Shown here: one piece after another, positions 35,009-43,968 of the stretch | Layout of the letters: each line of letters opens with the position of its first letter | Position numbering within the stretch: position 1 is the stretch's first letter | Source: Mycobacterium sp. PS03-16 | GTDB taxonomy: Bacteria > Actinomycetota > Actinomycetes > Mycobacteriales > Mycobacteriaceae | Assembly (NCBI RefSeq): GCF_004570325.1 | Contig: NZ_SPQO01000001.1 | Coordinates: 62,001-126,000, forward strand | Direction of reading: 5' to 3' | Length of the DNA stretch: 64,000 nucleotides | The notes under the pieces: generated by a model | What the model saw: the letters and a program-made list of their open reading frames with translations, nothing else | Database searches by the model: none | What the model was told of the DNA's origin: nothing | Program-made: the position numbers and the translations under genes

Positions 35009-35257
35009 GTGGTGACCGAGCAACGTCTGCGCACCGCGATCCTCGAGATGGCCCGGGATCGAGGCCCGGAGAAGTCCATCTGCCCGTCCGATGCGGCGCG
35101 CGCCGTGGGCGGGGACGGTTGGCGGGACCTGATGGATCAGGCGCGCGACGTCGCGCGGCAACTGGCCCGCGACGGCGAGGTCGAGATCACCCAGCGCGGC
35201 GAACGTCTCGACCCCGACGCGACCTGGCGCGGACCCATCCGGATCCGCGCCAGGTAG
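35009..35257 (+). CDS. DUF3253 protein
   Basis: 82 aa from the GTG at 35009 (GTG 35012 also possible). The winged-helix-like LRTAILEMARDRGPEKSICPSDAARAVGG with WRDLMDQARDVARQLARDGEVEITQRG matches DUF3253. Function unknown. It is divergent from fadD8 and convergent with the DGPF gene. Confidence 0.8.
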   Translation: MVTEQRLRTAILEMARDRGPEKSICPSDAARAVGGDGWRDLMDQARDVARQLARDGEVEITQRGERLDPDATWRGPIRIRAR

Positions 35258-35263
35258 CCGCGG

Positions 35264-35725
35264 TCATGATCGGCCGGCAGCCTTACGGGCCTGCGCCGCG
35301 ATCTTCTCGGCGAGATCGGCCTTCCACTGGATTTCCTTCTGGATCCACGGGTTGTCCGTCGGGAACTCCTCGGTCTCGGACACCCGCCGCACCTCGAGCT
35401 TGACGCCCTGACCCAGCGGCACCTTCTGCGCCCACTGCTTGGCCTCCTCCTTCGAGGACACGTCGAGGATCCAGAAGCCGTTGAACAGTTCCTTGGCCTC
35501 GGTGTACGGCCCGTCGGTCACCACGGGCGGGTCGGAGTTGAAGTCCACGACGAACCCTTCCTCGGGGCCGGTCAGGCCTTCACCGGCCAGCAGCACACCG
35601 GCCTTGACCAGTTCCTCGTTGAAGCGGCCCATCTGCTCGATGATCTGGTCGAAGTCGATCTCCTGCTCGGCCATCGCGGCTTCGGCCTCGGGGGTGGACC
35701 GCATGATCAGCATGTAACGCGCCAT
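35264..35725 (-). CDS. DGPF/YCII-domain protein
   Basis: 153 aa. The N-terminal YMLIMRSTPEAEAAM and the signature VVTDGPYTEAKELFNGFWILDV define the family (DGPF written DGPY here). Known: these genes are the usual partners and targets of ECF42 sigma factors. The promoter-like TGTCGA/CGACGTC pair upstream supports this. Reaction unknown. Confidence 0.88.
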   Translation of the reverse strand: MARYMLIMRSTPEAEAAMAEQEIDFDQIIEQMGRFNEELVKAGVLLAGEGLTGPEEGFVVDFNSDPPVVTDGPYTEAKELFNGFWILDVSSKEEAKQWAQKVPLGQGVKLEVRRVSETEEFPTDNPWIQKEIQWKADLAEKIAAQARKAAGRS

Positions 35726-35780
35726 TGTTCCGTCTCCTTCTGTCGGTGGTGAAGGGGCCCGTCCATCGTGCCCTCGTCAT

Positions 35781-35811
35781 GACGTCGAACGGCACCCCGC
35801 AGAAATCGACA
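35781..35811 (-). promoter_or_regulatory. Putative ECF42-dependent promoter of the DGPF gene
   Basis: On the minus strand TGTCGA (35811-35806) and CGACGTC (35787-35781) are separated by 18 bases, about 55 bases before the ATG. As I recall, ECF42 promoters have TGTCGA at -35 and a CGA(T/C)-type -10. Confidence 0.5.
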
Positions 35812-35882
35812 CGGTCGCGAACTTTTTCTGAAGTTCCTCGTCGGTCACCGGAAACCGCAGGTCATATGGCTAGCATCGGGCA

Positions 35883-37493
35883 ATGCCCGCCGCCGATCTG
35901 GTGCTGACCGGAACCATCCTCACCGTGGACGAGACGTGCCCGACCGCCGAGGCCATCGCCGTGTCCGATGGGCGCATCGTCGCCGTCGGGGACCGGTCGG
36001 ACGTCGCGCCGTGGATCGGTGACCGCACGGAGGTCGTCGACATCGGGGACGGCTGCGTCATGCCGGGACTGGTGGAGGCGCACGGTCATCCGCTGATGGA
36101 GGCCATTGTGCTCTCCGAGCGGATGGTCGACATCCGCCCCGTGGCGATGCCGTCGGCCGACGACGTGGTGGGCGCGGTCCACGCGGAGGTGGCCCGTCGC
36201 GGGCAGCAGGGTGCCTACCTCAACGGGTGGGATCCGCTGCTGCAGGACGGCCTTCCGCAGCCCACGCTGTCCTGGCTGGACGGCATCGCCCCCGACAGCC
36301 CGCTGGTCATCATCCACAACTCCGGGCACAAGGCGTTCTTCAACAGCGTCGCCGCACAGCGCACCGGACTGAGCCGCGACACCCCAGATCCCAAGGGCGC
36401 GCGGTTCGGCCGCGATGCGGACGGCAACCTGGACGGCACCGCCGAGGAGACCGGCGCGGTGTTCCCGCTGCTGGCCGGTGTGGTGCAACCCAGCGACTAT
36501 CCGACGATGCTGCGGGCCGAATGCGGCCGCCTCAACCGCGTGGGGTTGACGACCTGTTCGGACATGGCGTTCGACCCGGTGTTCCGGCCGCTGCTCGACG
36601 GCCTGCACGACGATCTGACCGTGCGGCTGCGCACCTACGAGATCTCCAACCCGCGGATGGTCAGCACCGCCAGCCCGGGCGCGGGTGACGATGTGGTGCG
36701 CCAGGTCGGCATCAAGATCTGGGTCGACGGGTCGCCCTGGATCGGCAACATCGACCTGACGTTCCCGTATCTGGACACCGCGGCCACGCGCACCATCGGC
36801 GTCGTGCCCGGCTCCTGCGGCCACGCCAATTACACGCGCGAACAGCTCAGCGAGATCGTCTTCGCCTACTTCCCGCTCGGCTGGCCCATGGCGTGCCACG
36901 TGCAGGGCGACGCCGGCGTGGACACCATCCTCGACGTCTACTCCGAGGTGCTGCGGGCGCACCCGCGTCCCGATCATCGGCTGCGGCTCGAACACGTCGG
37001 CGCCATCACCGACGCGCAGTTGCGGCGCGCGCACGAACTCGGCGTCACCTGCAGCATCTTCGTCGATCAGATCCACTACTGGGGCGACGTCATCGTCGAC
37101 GGTCTGTTCGGTCCCGAGCGCGGAAACCGTTGGATGCCCTGCGGTTCGGCGGTCGCCACCGGGATGCGCATCTCGCTGCACAACGATCCACCGGTCACCC
37201 CTGAGGAGCCGCTGCGCAATATCAGCGTCGCGGTGACACGCACGGCGCCGAGCGGACGGGTGCTGGGGCCGGAGGAGCGGATCACCGTCGACCAGGCGAT
37301 CCGGGCGCAGACCATCGACGCGGCCTGGCAGTTGTTCTCCGACGACGTGATCGGCTCGTTGGAGGTCGGGAAGTACGCCGACATGGTCGTGCTCTCCGCG
37401 GATCCGCGGGCGGTGCCGCCCGAGGAGATCGCGGCGCTGGACGTCGAGGCGACCTATCTGGCCGGGCGCCGCGTGTACGCACGGATCGATTGA
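35883..37493 (+). CDS. Amidohydrolase family 3 protein (YtcJ/Rv0552-like)
   Basis: 536 aa. The N-terminus is TGTILTVDETCPTAEAIAVSDGRIVAVG; metal-site VMPGLVEAHGHP lies near 59-70. Histidines follow in MACHVQGDAG and LRLEHVGAI, and NDPPVTPEEP precedes the C-terminal GSLEVGKYADMVVLSADP. This is a zinc-type hydrolase of N-acyl or cyclic amide substrates; the substrate is unknown. Position matches Rv0552 before menC. Confidence 0.88.
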   Translation: MPAADLVLTGTILTVDETCPTAEAIAVSDGRIVAVGDRSDVAPWIGDRTEVVDIGDGCVMPGLVEAHGHPLMEAIVLSERMVDIRPVAMPSADDVVGAVHAEVARRGQQGAYLNGWDPLLQDGLPQPTLSWLDGIAPDSPLVIIHNSGHKAFFNSVAAQRTGLSRDTPDPKGARFGRDADGNLDGTAEETGAVFPLLAGVVQPSDYPTMLRAECGRLNRVGLTTCSDMAFDPVFRPLLDGLHDDLTVRLRTYEISNPRMVSTASPGAGDDVVRQVGIKIWVDGSPWIGNIDLTFPYLDTAATRTIGVVPGSCGHANYTREQLSEIVFAYFPLGWPMACHVQGDAGVDTILDVYSEVLRAHPRPDHRLRLEHVGAITDAQLRRAHELGVTCSIFVDQIHYWGDVIVDGLFGPERGNRWMPCGSAVATGMRISLHNDPPVTPEEPLRNISVAVTRTAPSGRVLGPEERITVDQAIRAQTIDAAWQLFSDDVIGSLEVGKYADMVVLSADPRAVPPEEIAALDVEATYLAGRRVYARID

Positions 37494-37503
37494 CCAAAGC
37501 GAC

Positions 37504-37522
37504 TTGACAACAGGCGTTGTCA
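37504..37522. promoter_or_regulatory. Promoter/operator palindrome before the acyl-CoA ligase gene
   Basis: TGACAAC (37505-37511) and GTTGTCA (37516-37522) form a perfect inverted repeat with a 4-base spacer, overlapping a TTGACA hexamer (37504-37509). It ends 15 bases before the ATG at 37538, consistent with a TetR-type repressor site. Confidence 0.5.
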
Positions 37523-37537
37523 TGGCACGCTCATGGC

Positions 37538-39109
37538 ATGGCGGAGCTGCCCGAACCCCGATTCCTCGACGAACGCCTCGCGCATTGGGCGCAGGCCACG
37601 CCCGACGGTGAGGCCGTCTCGTATCTCGACCGGGCATGGACGTGGGCGCAATGGAACGACCGGGTCCGCCGACTGGCCGGAGCGCTGAGGGAGTCGGGGG
37701 TGCGCCGCGGTGACGCGGTGGCGTTCCTCGACAAGAACCACCCGGCGTGTGTCGAACTCACCCTGGCCGCGGCGTCGATCGGCGCCGCCAACGCCGTCAT
37801 CAACTTCCGGCTGGCCGGCGACGAACTCGACTACGTGCTCAACGACAGTGGCGCCAAGGTGCTCATCGTCGGCAGCGAACTGCGCCCGAGCATCGACCGC
37901 ATCCGCGACCGGCTCACCCATCTCGAGCGGGTGGTCGAGGTGACCCCGGACGGCGCCGACGGTGACGAGTACGAAGCACTGCTCGCCGGTGCCGCACCGG
38001 CCGCCGAGCGCGGCGACGACGTCACGCCCGACGACGTCTGCCTGATCATGTACTCCTCGGGCACCACCGGCCGGCCCAAGGGCGTCGAGATCATGCAGTC
38101 CAACCTCATCGCGCACACGGTCAACGCCCACGACGGCTGGGGCTTCGACGAGGGCGACAAGAACATGGTGTCGATGCCGATGTTCCACGTCGGCGGGTCG
38201 TCGTACGTGCAGTTCGGCATCAACGACGGGGTGCCCAGCGTGATGACCCGCGAGGTGGACGGCGCCTCGCTGGCCGACGCGATCCTCAAGGGCGCCAACC
38301 GGACCTTCCTGGTCCCGGCGGTGCTGGCCAAGGTGCTCGACACCGGGCCTGATGCGGTCAAGCTGTTCGGCGCACTCAAGACGTTCTGCTACGGCGCCTC
38401 CCCGATGCCGCTGCCGCTGCTGCGCGCGGCGCTCGAAGCGTGGCCGGACACCGATTTCATCCAGGTGTACGGGCTGACCGAGGTGTGCGGGGTGATCAGC
38501 CACCTGATGCCCGAGGCGCACCGCGACGCCGAACATCCCGAACGCCTGGTCAGCGCCGGCCGGCTGATCCCGAATGCCGAACTGCGCGTGGTCGACCCCG
38601 ACACCGGTGACGAGGTCACCACCGGCCAGCAGGGCGAGTTGTGGTTCCGCACACCACAGTTGATGAAGGGCTACCACAACAAGCCGGAAGCCACCGCAGA
38701 GGCGGTCACCCCAGACGGGTGGTTCCGCACCGGGGACATCGGCCGCATCGACGAGGACGGCTTCATCTTCGTCGAGGACCGGCTCAAGGACATGATCATC
38801 TCCGGCGGCGAGAACGTGTACTCGATCGAGGTGGAGCGGGTCCTGGCCGAACATCCCGCGGTCGTCGAGGTCGCGGTCATCGGGGTGCCCGACGAGAAGT
38901 GGGGCGAGGCAGTGAAAGCCATTGTGTCACTCGAGGGCTCGGCGACCGAAGAGGAGCTCATCGCCTGGTGCCGGGAACGGCTGGCACGGTACAAGTGCCC
39001 GCGCACCGTTGACATCACCAGGGAGTTGCCGCGCAACCCGACGGGCAAGATCCTGAAGAAGGATCTGCGCAAGCCGTTCTGGGAGGGGCGCGACCGCGCG
39101 ACGGTCTAG
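37538..39109 (+). CDS. Acyl-CoA synthetase (FadD-type, ANL superfamily)
   Basis: 523 aa from the ATG at 37538. CLIMYSSGTTGRPKGVEIM, VYGLTEVCGV, GWFRTGDIGRIDEDGF and NPTGKILKKDLR are complete. The substrate is not identifiable. It ends with a 4-base overlap of stops with the convergent ion-channel gene. It has its own palindrome-controlled promoter and is not in the M. tuberculosis version of this locus. Confidence 0.88.
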   Translation: MAELPEPRFLDERLAHWAQATPDGEAVSYLDRAWTWAQWNDRVRRLAGALRESGVRRGDAVAFLDKNHPACVELTLAAASIGAANAVINFRLAGDELDYVLNDSGAKVLIVGSELRPSIDRIRDRLTHLERVVEVTPDGADGDEYEALLAGAAPAAERGDDVTPDDVCLIMYSSGTTGRPKGVEIMQSNLIAHTVNAHDGWGFDEGDKNMVSMPMFHVGGSSYVQFGINDGVPSVMTREVDGASLADAILKGANRTFLVPAVLAKVLDTGPDAVKLFGALKTFCYGASPMPLPLLRAALEAWPDTDFIQVYGLTEVCGVISHLMPEAHRDAEHPERLVSAGRLIPNAELRVVDPDTGDEVTTGQQGELWFRTPQLMKGYHNKPEATAEAVTPDGWFRTGDIGRIDEDGFIFVEDRLKDMIISGGENVYSIEVERVLAEHPAVVEVAVIGVPDEKWGEAVKAIVSLEGSATEEELIAWCRERLARYKCPRTVDITRELPRNPTGKILKKDLRKPFWEGRDRATV

Positions 39110-40023
39110 CCGCCGCCGTGACCGTGGTCGGCGGCGTAGGCCGCCACGAGGGCATCGGTGTCACCGTCCATGCGGAGGAATTCCTGACCGAGCAGTTCGG
39201 CCAGCCGCTCCACCGCGTCGTCGAGCACCGCCCCGGCCATCCGCGTCTGCGGATGCTCGCTCGCCCGGGCTTCGTCGGCGAGGTCGGTGGCGTAGTCCAG
39301 TGAGGCCGCCAGGGAACTGTCGGCCTCGACGTCGCGGAAGTAGTACGTCGCCCCGTACTGGGTGAAGTCGTTGCGGGCCTCGATCAGGCTGCTGCCCAAC
39401 ATCGTCAGCACGTCGACGGGAACATCGTCGATGGTGCCGCCTGCGGCGCGCCGGGCCGCGCGCAGGGTCGACAACTGCAAGGCGAGCACCCGGCGGCGAT
39501 GCAGGGCCGGGTAGATCTGCAACACCCAGGACACGGCCGCGGTGAAGAGGACGAAGCCGAAGAGCCCCTCCAGCGGCACGAGGACCCGCAGCCACGGTGA
39601 CTCGGGCATGATGTCGCCGAAACCCAGGGTCGCCAGCGTCACCAGCGACAGGTACAGCGAGTCGAGGACGTCGTTGCGGGTGGCGGGATCCAATTCGCTG
39701 CCGTACCGGAAGCCCTCCGGCATGTGGGCGAGGTAGATGAGCGTCCAGCCGGCCGTCGCCGTGGCGGCCCATGTGCCGATCACGGCCACGATGCCCAGCG
39801 GGCCGGTCAACGACGTACCCGGCCGGGTGCGTCGCCACCGCAGCGCCCGCCAGACCAACCGCATCACCCAGGGCGCGATGCTGCCGTGACCGACGGGATG
39901 GAACAGGGTGTGGAAAACGTCGCGCAGCACCACGATGGCCAGCGCGGCGCCGACGATGATGAGCACCCAGTCCACCGGGTCGTGCCTCCTCCGCAGTCGC
40001 CTGGTCCCCGTCGGAGTGACCAC
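39106..40023 (-). CDS. Two-TM potassium-channel-like protein
   Basis: 305 aa. Hydrophobic segments occupy about 18-36, 75-97 and 138-168; the pore loop LVTLATLGFGDIMP carries a TLGFGD selectivity filter. A helical cytoplasmic domain of about 130 residues follows, without an obvious RCK nucleotide-binding motif. It is probably a homotetrameric K+ channel. Confidence 0.8.
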   Translation of the reverse strand: MVTPTGTRRLRRRHDPVDWVLIIVGAALAIVVLRDVFHTLFHPVGHGSIAPWVMRLVWRALRWRRTRPGTSLTGPLGIVAVIGTWAATATAGWTLIYLAHMPEGFRYGSELDPATRNDVLDSLYLSLVTLATLGFGDIMPESPWLRVLVPLEGLFGFVLFTAAVSWVLQIYPALHRRRVLALQLSTLRAARRAAGGTIDDVPVDVLTMLGSSLIEARNDFTQYGATYYFRDVEADSSLAASLDYATDLADEARASEHPQTRMAGAVLDDAVERLAELLGQEFLRMDGDTDALVAAYAADHGHGGG

Positions 40024-40073
40024 CGCGCGCCGGTTGAAACAAGGAACTTTCCGGGTCGGTGCACCATGGACGG

Positions 40074-41036
40074 GTGATCCCCGCGCTGTCCGATGTCCTC
40101 GACCGTCTGCACGTCGTCGCGCTGCCCATGCGGGTCAGGTTCCGCGGCATCACCACTCGGGAACTGGCATTGATCAAAGGACCGAACGGCTGGGGCGAGT
40201 TCGGCGCCTTCGTCGAATACGCCCCGCCGGAGGCGGCGGCGTGGCTGGCCTCGGCGCTCGAGGCCGCCTACGGCGACCCGGTGCCGATCCACCGGGACCG
40301 GATCCCGGTCAACGCGACGGTCCCCGCCGTCGACGCCGGACAGGTCGACGCCGTACTGGCCCGGTTCCCCGGGGCCCGCACGGCCAAGGTCAAGGTCGCC
40401 GAACCGGGTCAGACGCTGGCCGACGACGTGGCGCGGGTCAACGCCGTCCGCGCCGCGATTCCCACCGTGCGGGTCGACGCCAACGGTGCGTGGACGGTCG
40501 AGCAGGCCGTCGCCGCGGCGCACGCGCTGACCGTCGACGGGCCGCTGGAGTACCTCGAACAACCCTGTCGCACGGTCGAAGAACTCGCCGATCTGCGTAC
40601 CCGCACCGCCGTGCCGATCGCCGCGGACGAGAGCATTCGCAAGGCCGACGACCCGCTGCGGGTGGTGCGGGCGCGGGCCGCCGACGTCGCGGTGGTCAAG
40701 GTGGCGCCGCTCGGCGGGGTCCGGCGGATGCTGGACATCGCCGCGCAGATCGACATACCTGTGGTCGTCTCCAGTGCGCTGGATTCGGCCGTCGGCATCT
40801 CCCGGGGGCTGCTGGCCGCCGCGGCGCTGCCGGAGCTGCACCATGCGTGCGGCCTGGGCACCGGTGGCCTGCTTGCCGAAGACGTTGCGGCACCGTTGGT
40901 TCCCGTCGACGGGTACTTGCCGGTGGGTACCGTCACACCCGATCCCGACCGGGTGGCGGCGCTGGCCGCGCCTGCCGACCGCAGGCAGTGGTGGATCGAC
41001 CGCGTTGCTGAGTGTTTGCACCTGCTAGAGGCGTGA
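40074..41036 (+). CDS. menC: o-Succinylbenzoate synthase
   Basis: 320 aa from the GTG at 40074, giving the conserved mycobacterial start MIPALSDVLDRLHVVALPMRV. Enolase superfamily: the KVK pair (Lys105, Lys107), VRVDANGAW, YLEQP, AADESIRK and VVKVAPLGG provide the catalytic lysines and metal ligands. It dehydrates SHCHC to o-succinylbenzoate, the substrate of MenE. Confidence 0.96.
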   Translation: MIPALSDVLDRLHVVALPMRVRFRGITTRELALIKGPNGWGEFGAFVEYAPPEAAAWLASALEAAYGDPVPIHRDRIPVNATVPAVDAGQVDAVLARFPGARTAKVKVAEPGQTLADDVARVNAVRAAIPTVRVDANGAWTVEQAVAAAHALTVDGPLEYLEQPCRTVEELADLRTRTAVPIAADESIRKADDPLRVVRARAADVAVVKVAPLGGVRRMLDIAAQIDIPVVVSSALDSAVGISRGLLAAAALPELHHACGLGTGGLLAEDVAAPLVPVDGYLPVGTVTPDPDRVAALAAPADRRQWWIDRVAECLHLLEA

Positions 41037-41081
41037 CGGCGGGCCCTAGGCAGCGGATTCGGTCGCGCGCACACTTGGGCC

Positions 41082-42218
41082 ATGCAGGTGGGGTTGAGCG
41101 ATCTCATCATCGCGGGCCGGCCGAGGGCCGAGACACTCACCCGCGTCAACTATCTGGGCGCGGCGGCGATCCGGGCGGACTCCTTCTGGGTGCCCGATCA
41201 CCTCAATGCGTTGTTTCCGCGGTCGCTGTGGCAGCCGCGCTACTGCGGGACGGCGAAGCTCACACCGACCATCGACGCGACCATGGAGCCGTGGACGATG
41301 CTCGGAAACCTCGCCGCACGCAACAGGATCGGCCGGCTGCGTCTCGGCGTGTGCGTCACCGACACCGCCAGGCGCAACCCGGCGGTCACCGCGCAGGCCG
41401 CGTGCACGCTGAACCTGTTGACACGCGGCCGGGCGATCCTCGGCATCGGCACCGGTGAGCGAGAGGGCAACGAACCCTACGGGGTCGACTGGTCGCGACC
41501 GGTCGCCCGCTTCGAAGAGGCGCTGGCCACCATCCGCGCGCTGTGGAACTCCGGGGGCGAGCTGGTCACTCGCGATTCGCCGTACTTCCCGCTACGCAAC
41601 GCGCTGTTCGCGCTGCCCCCGTACCGCGGTGCGTGGCCACCGATCTGGATCGCCGCGCACGGTCCGCGCATGCTGCGGGCGGTCGGCCGGTACGGCGACG
41701 GCTTCTTCCCGGCGTTCCTCACCGAACCGCGCGAGTACGCGCAACGATTGGCGGCCGTGCGTACCGCCGCCTGCGACGCGGGTCGCGATCCGATGTCGAT
41801 CGTGCCTGCCGTTCTGCTGGTCGCTCTCACGGCGAGCAGCCGCGGCCTGGTCGATGAGGCGTTGGAATCCGAAGTGGTCAAGGTGGGCATGCTCAACATG
41901 CCGGATGCGGCGTTCGCCAAGCACGGTGCCACGCATCCGCTGGGCGCCGGGTTCGCCGGGGCGCAGGACATCATGCCCCAGGGTTGGGACGAACAGACCG
42001 CGCTGTCGTACGTCAAGAACGTCCCGACGTCGGTGGTCAGGAGCATGGGGCTGATCGGCACTCCCGACGAGGTCGTCGAGAAGGCCGCGGAGTGGCGCGA
42101 CTGCGGTGTCCGCCACCTCGTTCTGCTCAACGCCACGTTCCTGCAGCGCAGCCTGCGGCGAAGCATGGCGGCATCGGCGCCGTTCTACCGGGCCGTGCGG
42201 GAGATCAAGCGGCTCTGA
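41082..42218 (+). CDS. F420-dependent luciferase-like monooxygenase/reductase
   Basis: 378 aa. LGIGTGEREGNEPYG, WPPIWIAAHGPRMLRAVGRYGDGFFP and the TIM-barrel layout fit the LLM class used with F420 in mycobacteria, closest in style to phthiodiolone ketoreductase-like proteins. Substrate unknown. It is followed closely by the 31-bp operator of the next gene. Confidence 0.85.
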   Translation: MQVGLSDLIIAGRPRAETLTRVNYLGAAAIRADSFWVPDHLNALFPRSLWQPRYCGTAKLTPTIDATMEPWTMLGNLAARNRIGRLRLGVCVTDTARRNPAVTAQAACTLNLLTRGRAILGIGTGEREGNEPYGVDWSRPVARFEEALATIRALWNSGGELVTRDSPYFPLRNALFALPPYRGAWPPIWIAAHGPRMLRAVGRYGDGFFPAFLTEPREYAQRLAAVRTAACDAGRDPMSIVPAVLLVALTASSRGLVDEALESEVVKVGMLNMPDAAFAKHGATHPLGAGFAGAQDIMPQGWDEQTALSYVKNVPTSVVRSMGLIGTPDEVVEKAAEWRDCGVRHLVLLNATFLQRSLRRSMAASAPFYRAVREIKRL

Positions 42219-42228
42219 GCGTTGACAT

Positions 42229-42259
42229 GTTGACACAAAGACATAGTCTTTGTGTCAAC
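42229..42259. promoter_or_regulatory. 31-bp palindromic operator with overlapping promoter
   Basis: Perfect 14-bp arms GTTGACACAAAGAC (42229-42242) and GTCTTTGTGTCAAC (42246-42259) flank ATA. TTGACA at 42222-42227 and TAGTCT at 42244-42249 (16-base spacer) could be the promoter, so the bound repressor would block it. The TetR gene one gene downstream is the obvious candidate. Confidence 0.75.
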
Positions 42260-42279
42260 GACGACGCCTGGAGGCCGAG

Positions 42280-43236
42280 ATGGTCGCAGTAGCTCAACCC
42301 GCCGTGCAGCACCCCGCCGCGACCGTGCGTTCGGACGTGATGCGGCAGTTTCGCAAGCACAGCGGCAGCGTGTTCGGCGGCTTCTTCGGCGCGGCGGCGT
42401 TCGACGAGGTCGCGCTGGTGCCGGTGGCCGCGGCCGTGGACAAGACCGGGCGGTTCGCCGCCAACTTCGCCGACCGCGGTGTGCGCAGCGGCTTTTCGGC
42501 ACTGCTGGCGATCTGGGGGGATTCCGCGGATCGCGTCGCCGAGGCGGAGCGCCTCAAATTGCTGCACCGGGACGTGCGGGGCCACGGAACCGGCGACTTC
42601 GCCGACGTGCGCTACAGCGCGCTGGACCCTAAGCTGTGGAACTGGATCGCGGTCAGCGGCATCGTGCTGGTGCTCAACTCCTTCACGCCGTGTACCGGCA
42701 TCGTGATGACCGACGCCGAACGCGACGCCGCCTATCAACAACTGCTGGAGGCGTTCGCAGCGCTGGAACTGCCCGGCAAGAACGCCAAGTTCCCCGCCAC
42801 CTACGCCGAGGCGACCGCCTACTACGACGAGATGGTGCGCAGTCACCTGCAGGCCAACCCGTTCCTGCAGCGGGTCACCGCCGACCTCACACGGTTGCCG
42901 CTGCCCACCCTGGTGCTCCCCGCGCCGGTGCGCCGCGCGCTCACCCCGCCGTGGCTCCTGCTCCGGCCGGTGGCCGGCCGGGTGGTCAAGATCTGCTCGT
43001 TCGGCATCCTGCATCCGGAGATCCGCGACATGACGGGCTTCCGGTGGCAGGCGCGGCACGACCGGGAGTTCGAGTTCTACACCCGGCTGCTGCAGCTGGC
43101 CTGGCGCGTCCTGCCCGACCGGTTGCTGCTGATCCCGCTCGCCCGCAACCGCATCGAGTACGAGAAGCTCGTGCGGTTGCACCGGTCGGTCGCGCTGGAG
43201 TCTTTCGCACCACCACTCGGATGCCCCGCCCGCTGA
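42280..43236 (+). CDS. MpaB-family (DUF2236) oxygenase, second copy
   Basis: 318 aa from the ATG at 42280 with GGAGG 6 bases upstream. Shared family features with the protein at 29011 include FADVRYSALDPKLWNWIAVSGIVLVLN and the C-terminal WRVLPDRLLLIPLARNR. Putative haem oxygenase of unknown substrate. It sits under a strong palindromic operator and in front of a TetR gene. Confidence 0.82.
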   Translation: MVAVAQPAVQHPAATVRSDVMRQFRKHSGSVFGGFFGAAAFDEVALVPVAAAVDKTGRFAANFADRGVRSGFSALLAIWGDSADRVAEAERLKLLHRDVRGHGTGDFADVRYSALDPKLWNWIAVSGIVLVLNSFTPCTGIVMTDAERDAAYQQLLEAFAALELPGKNAKFPATYAEATAYYDEMVRSHLQANPFLQRVTADLTRLPLPTLVLPAPVRRALTPPWLLLRPVAGRVVKICSFGILHPEIRDMTGFRWQARHDREFEFYTRLLQLAWRVLPDRLLLIPLARNRIEYEKLVRLHRSVALESFAPPLGCPAR

Positions 43237-43250
43237 CCTAGGGTGGACCG

Positions 43251-43838
43251 ATGCGACGGCTCCGGACCAGTGCCAGCCGCACCGAACAGGAGGCGGCCAT
43301 CCTCAAGGCTGCCGCCGAGGAGGTCGCGCTCGTCGGCGTCGGCCGGCTGAGTATGGACGTCATCGCCCGGCAATCCGGGGTCAGTCGCAGCACCCTGTAC
43401 CGACGCTTCCCCAGCCGGGACGCGCTGATCACCGAGCTGGGCCGCACCACGTTCGAGTCCGCGATGGCGCGGCTGCAGACCGTCAGCGTCGACGCCGGCC
43501 CGCAGGAGGCCGCGGTCGCCGCGTTCCGAGAAGGGGTCCGCCTGCTCACCGGCGAACCGGTGATGCGGCGCTTCCTGCAGCTCGACGCGGACTTCACCGC
43601 GACCGCGGGGATGTACGACGAGGCGCGGCTGTTCCTGGAGAGCGCCTCGGCGGCGATGGCCAAGGCGCTGCGCGCGGCCGGGGCCACCATGGCCGACCAC
43701 GACCTGCTCGCCGTCGCCGAGCTGCACATCCGGCTGGCGGCGTCCCTGGTGCAGGTCAGCACCTCGGTGCTCGACGTCACCGACGACGACGCGGTGACGG
43801 CGTACGCGCGCACGCATCTCGCCCCGCTCGTGCACTGA
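43251..43838 (+). CDS. TetR-family transcriptional regulator
   Basis: 195 aa. HTH: VGVGRLSMDVIARQSGVSRSTLYRRFPSRDALI near residues 25-60. It begins 14 bases after the MpaB-like gene and is probably co-transcribed with it, giving an autoregulated unit behind the operator at 42229-42259. An inverted repeat GCACGGTTG/CAACCGTGC follows in the 130-base gap before the next gene. Confidence 0.9.
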   Translation: MRRLRTSASRTEQEAAILKAAAEEVALVGVGRLSMDVIARQSGVSRSTLYRRFPSRDALITELGRTTFESAMARLQTVSVDAGPQEAAVAAFREGVRLLTGEPVMRRFLQLDADFTATAGMYDEARLFLESASAAMAKALRAAGATMADHDLLAVAELHIRLAASLVQVSTSVLDVTDDDAVTAYARTHLAPLVH

Positions 43839-43968
43839 CCCTCGCCGACTGCACGGTTGGTGACGGCCCCACTCGCACGATCGATACAACAACCGTGCGC
43901 TCGCGGTGTCCTGATCTGTGGGATGCCTGGCGTAGACGACACGGCCCCGAGTCGATGACACTGATGCG

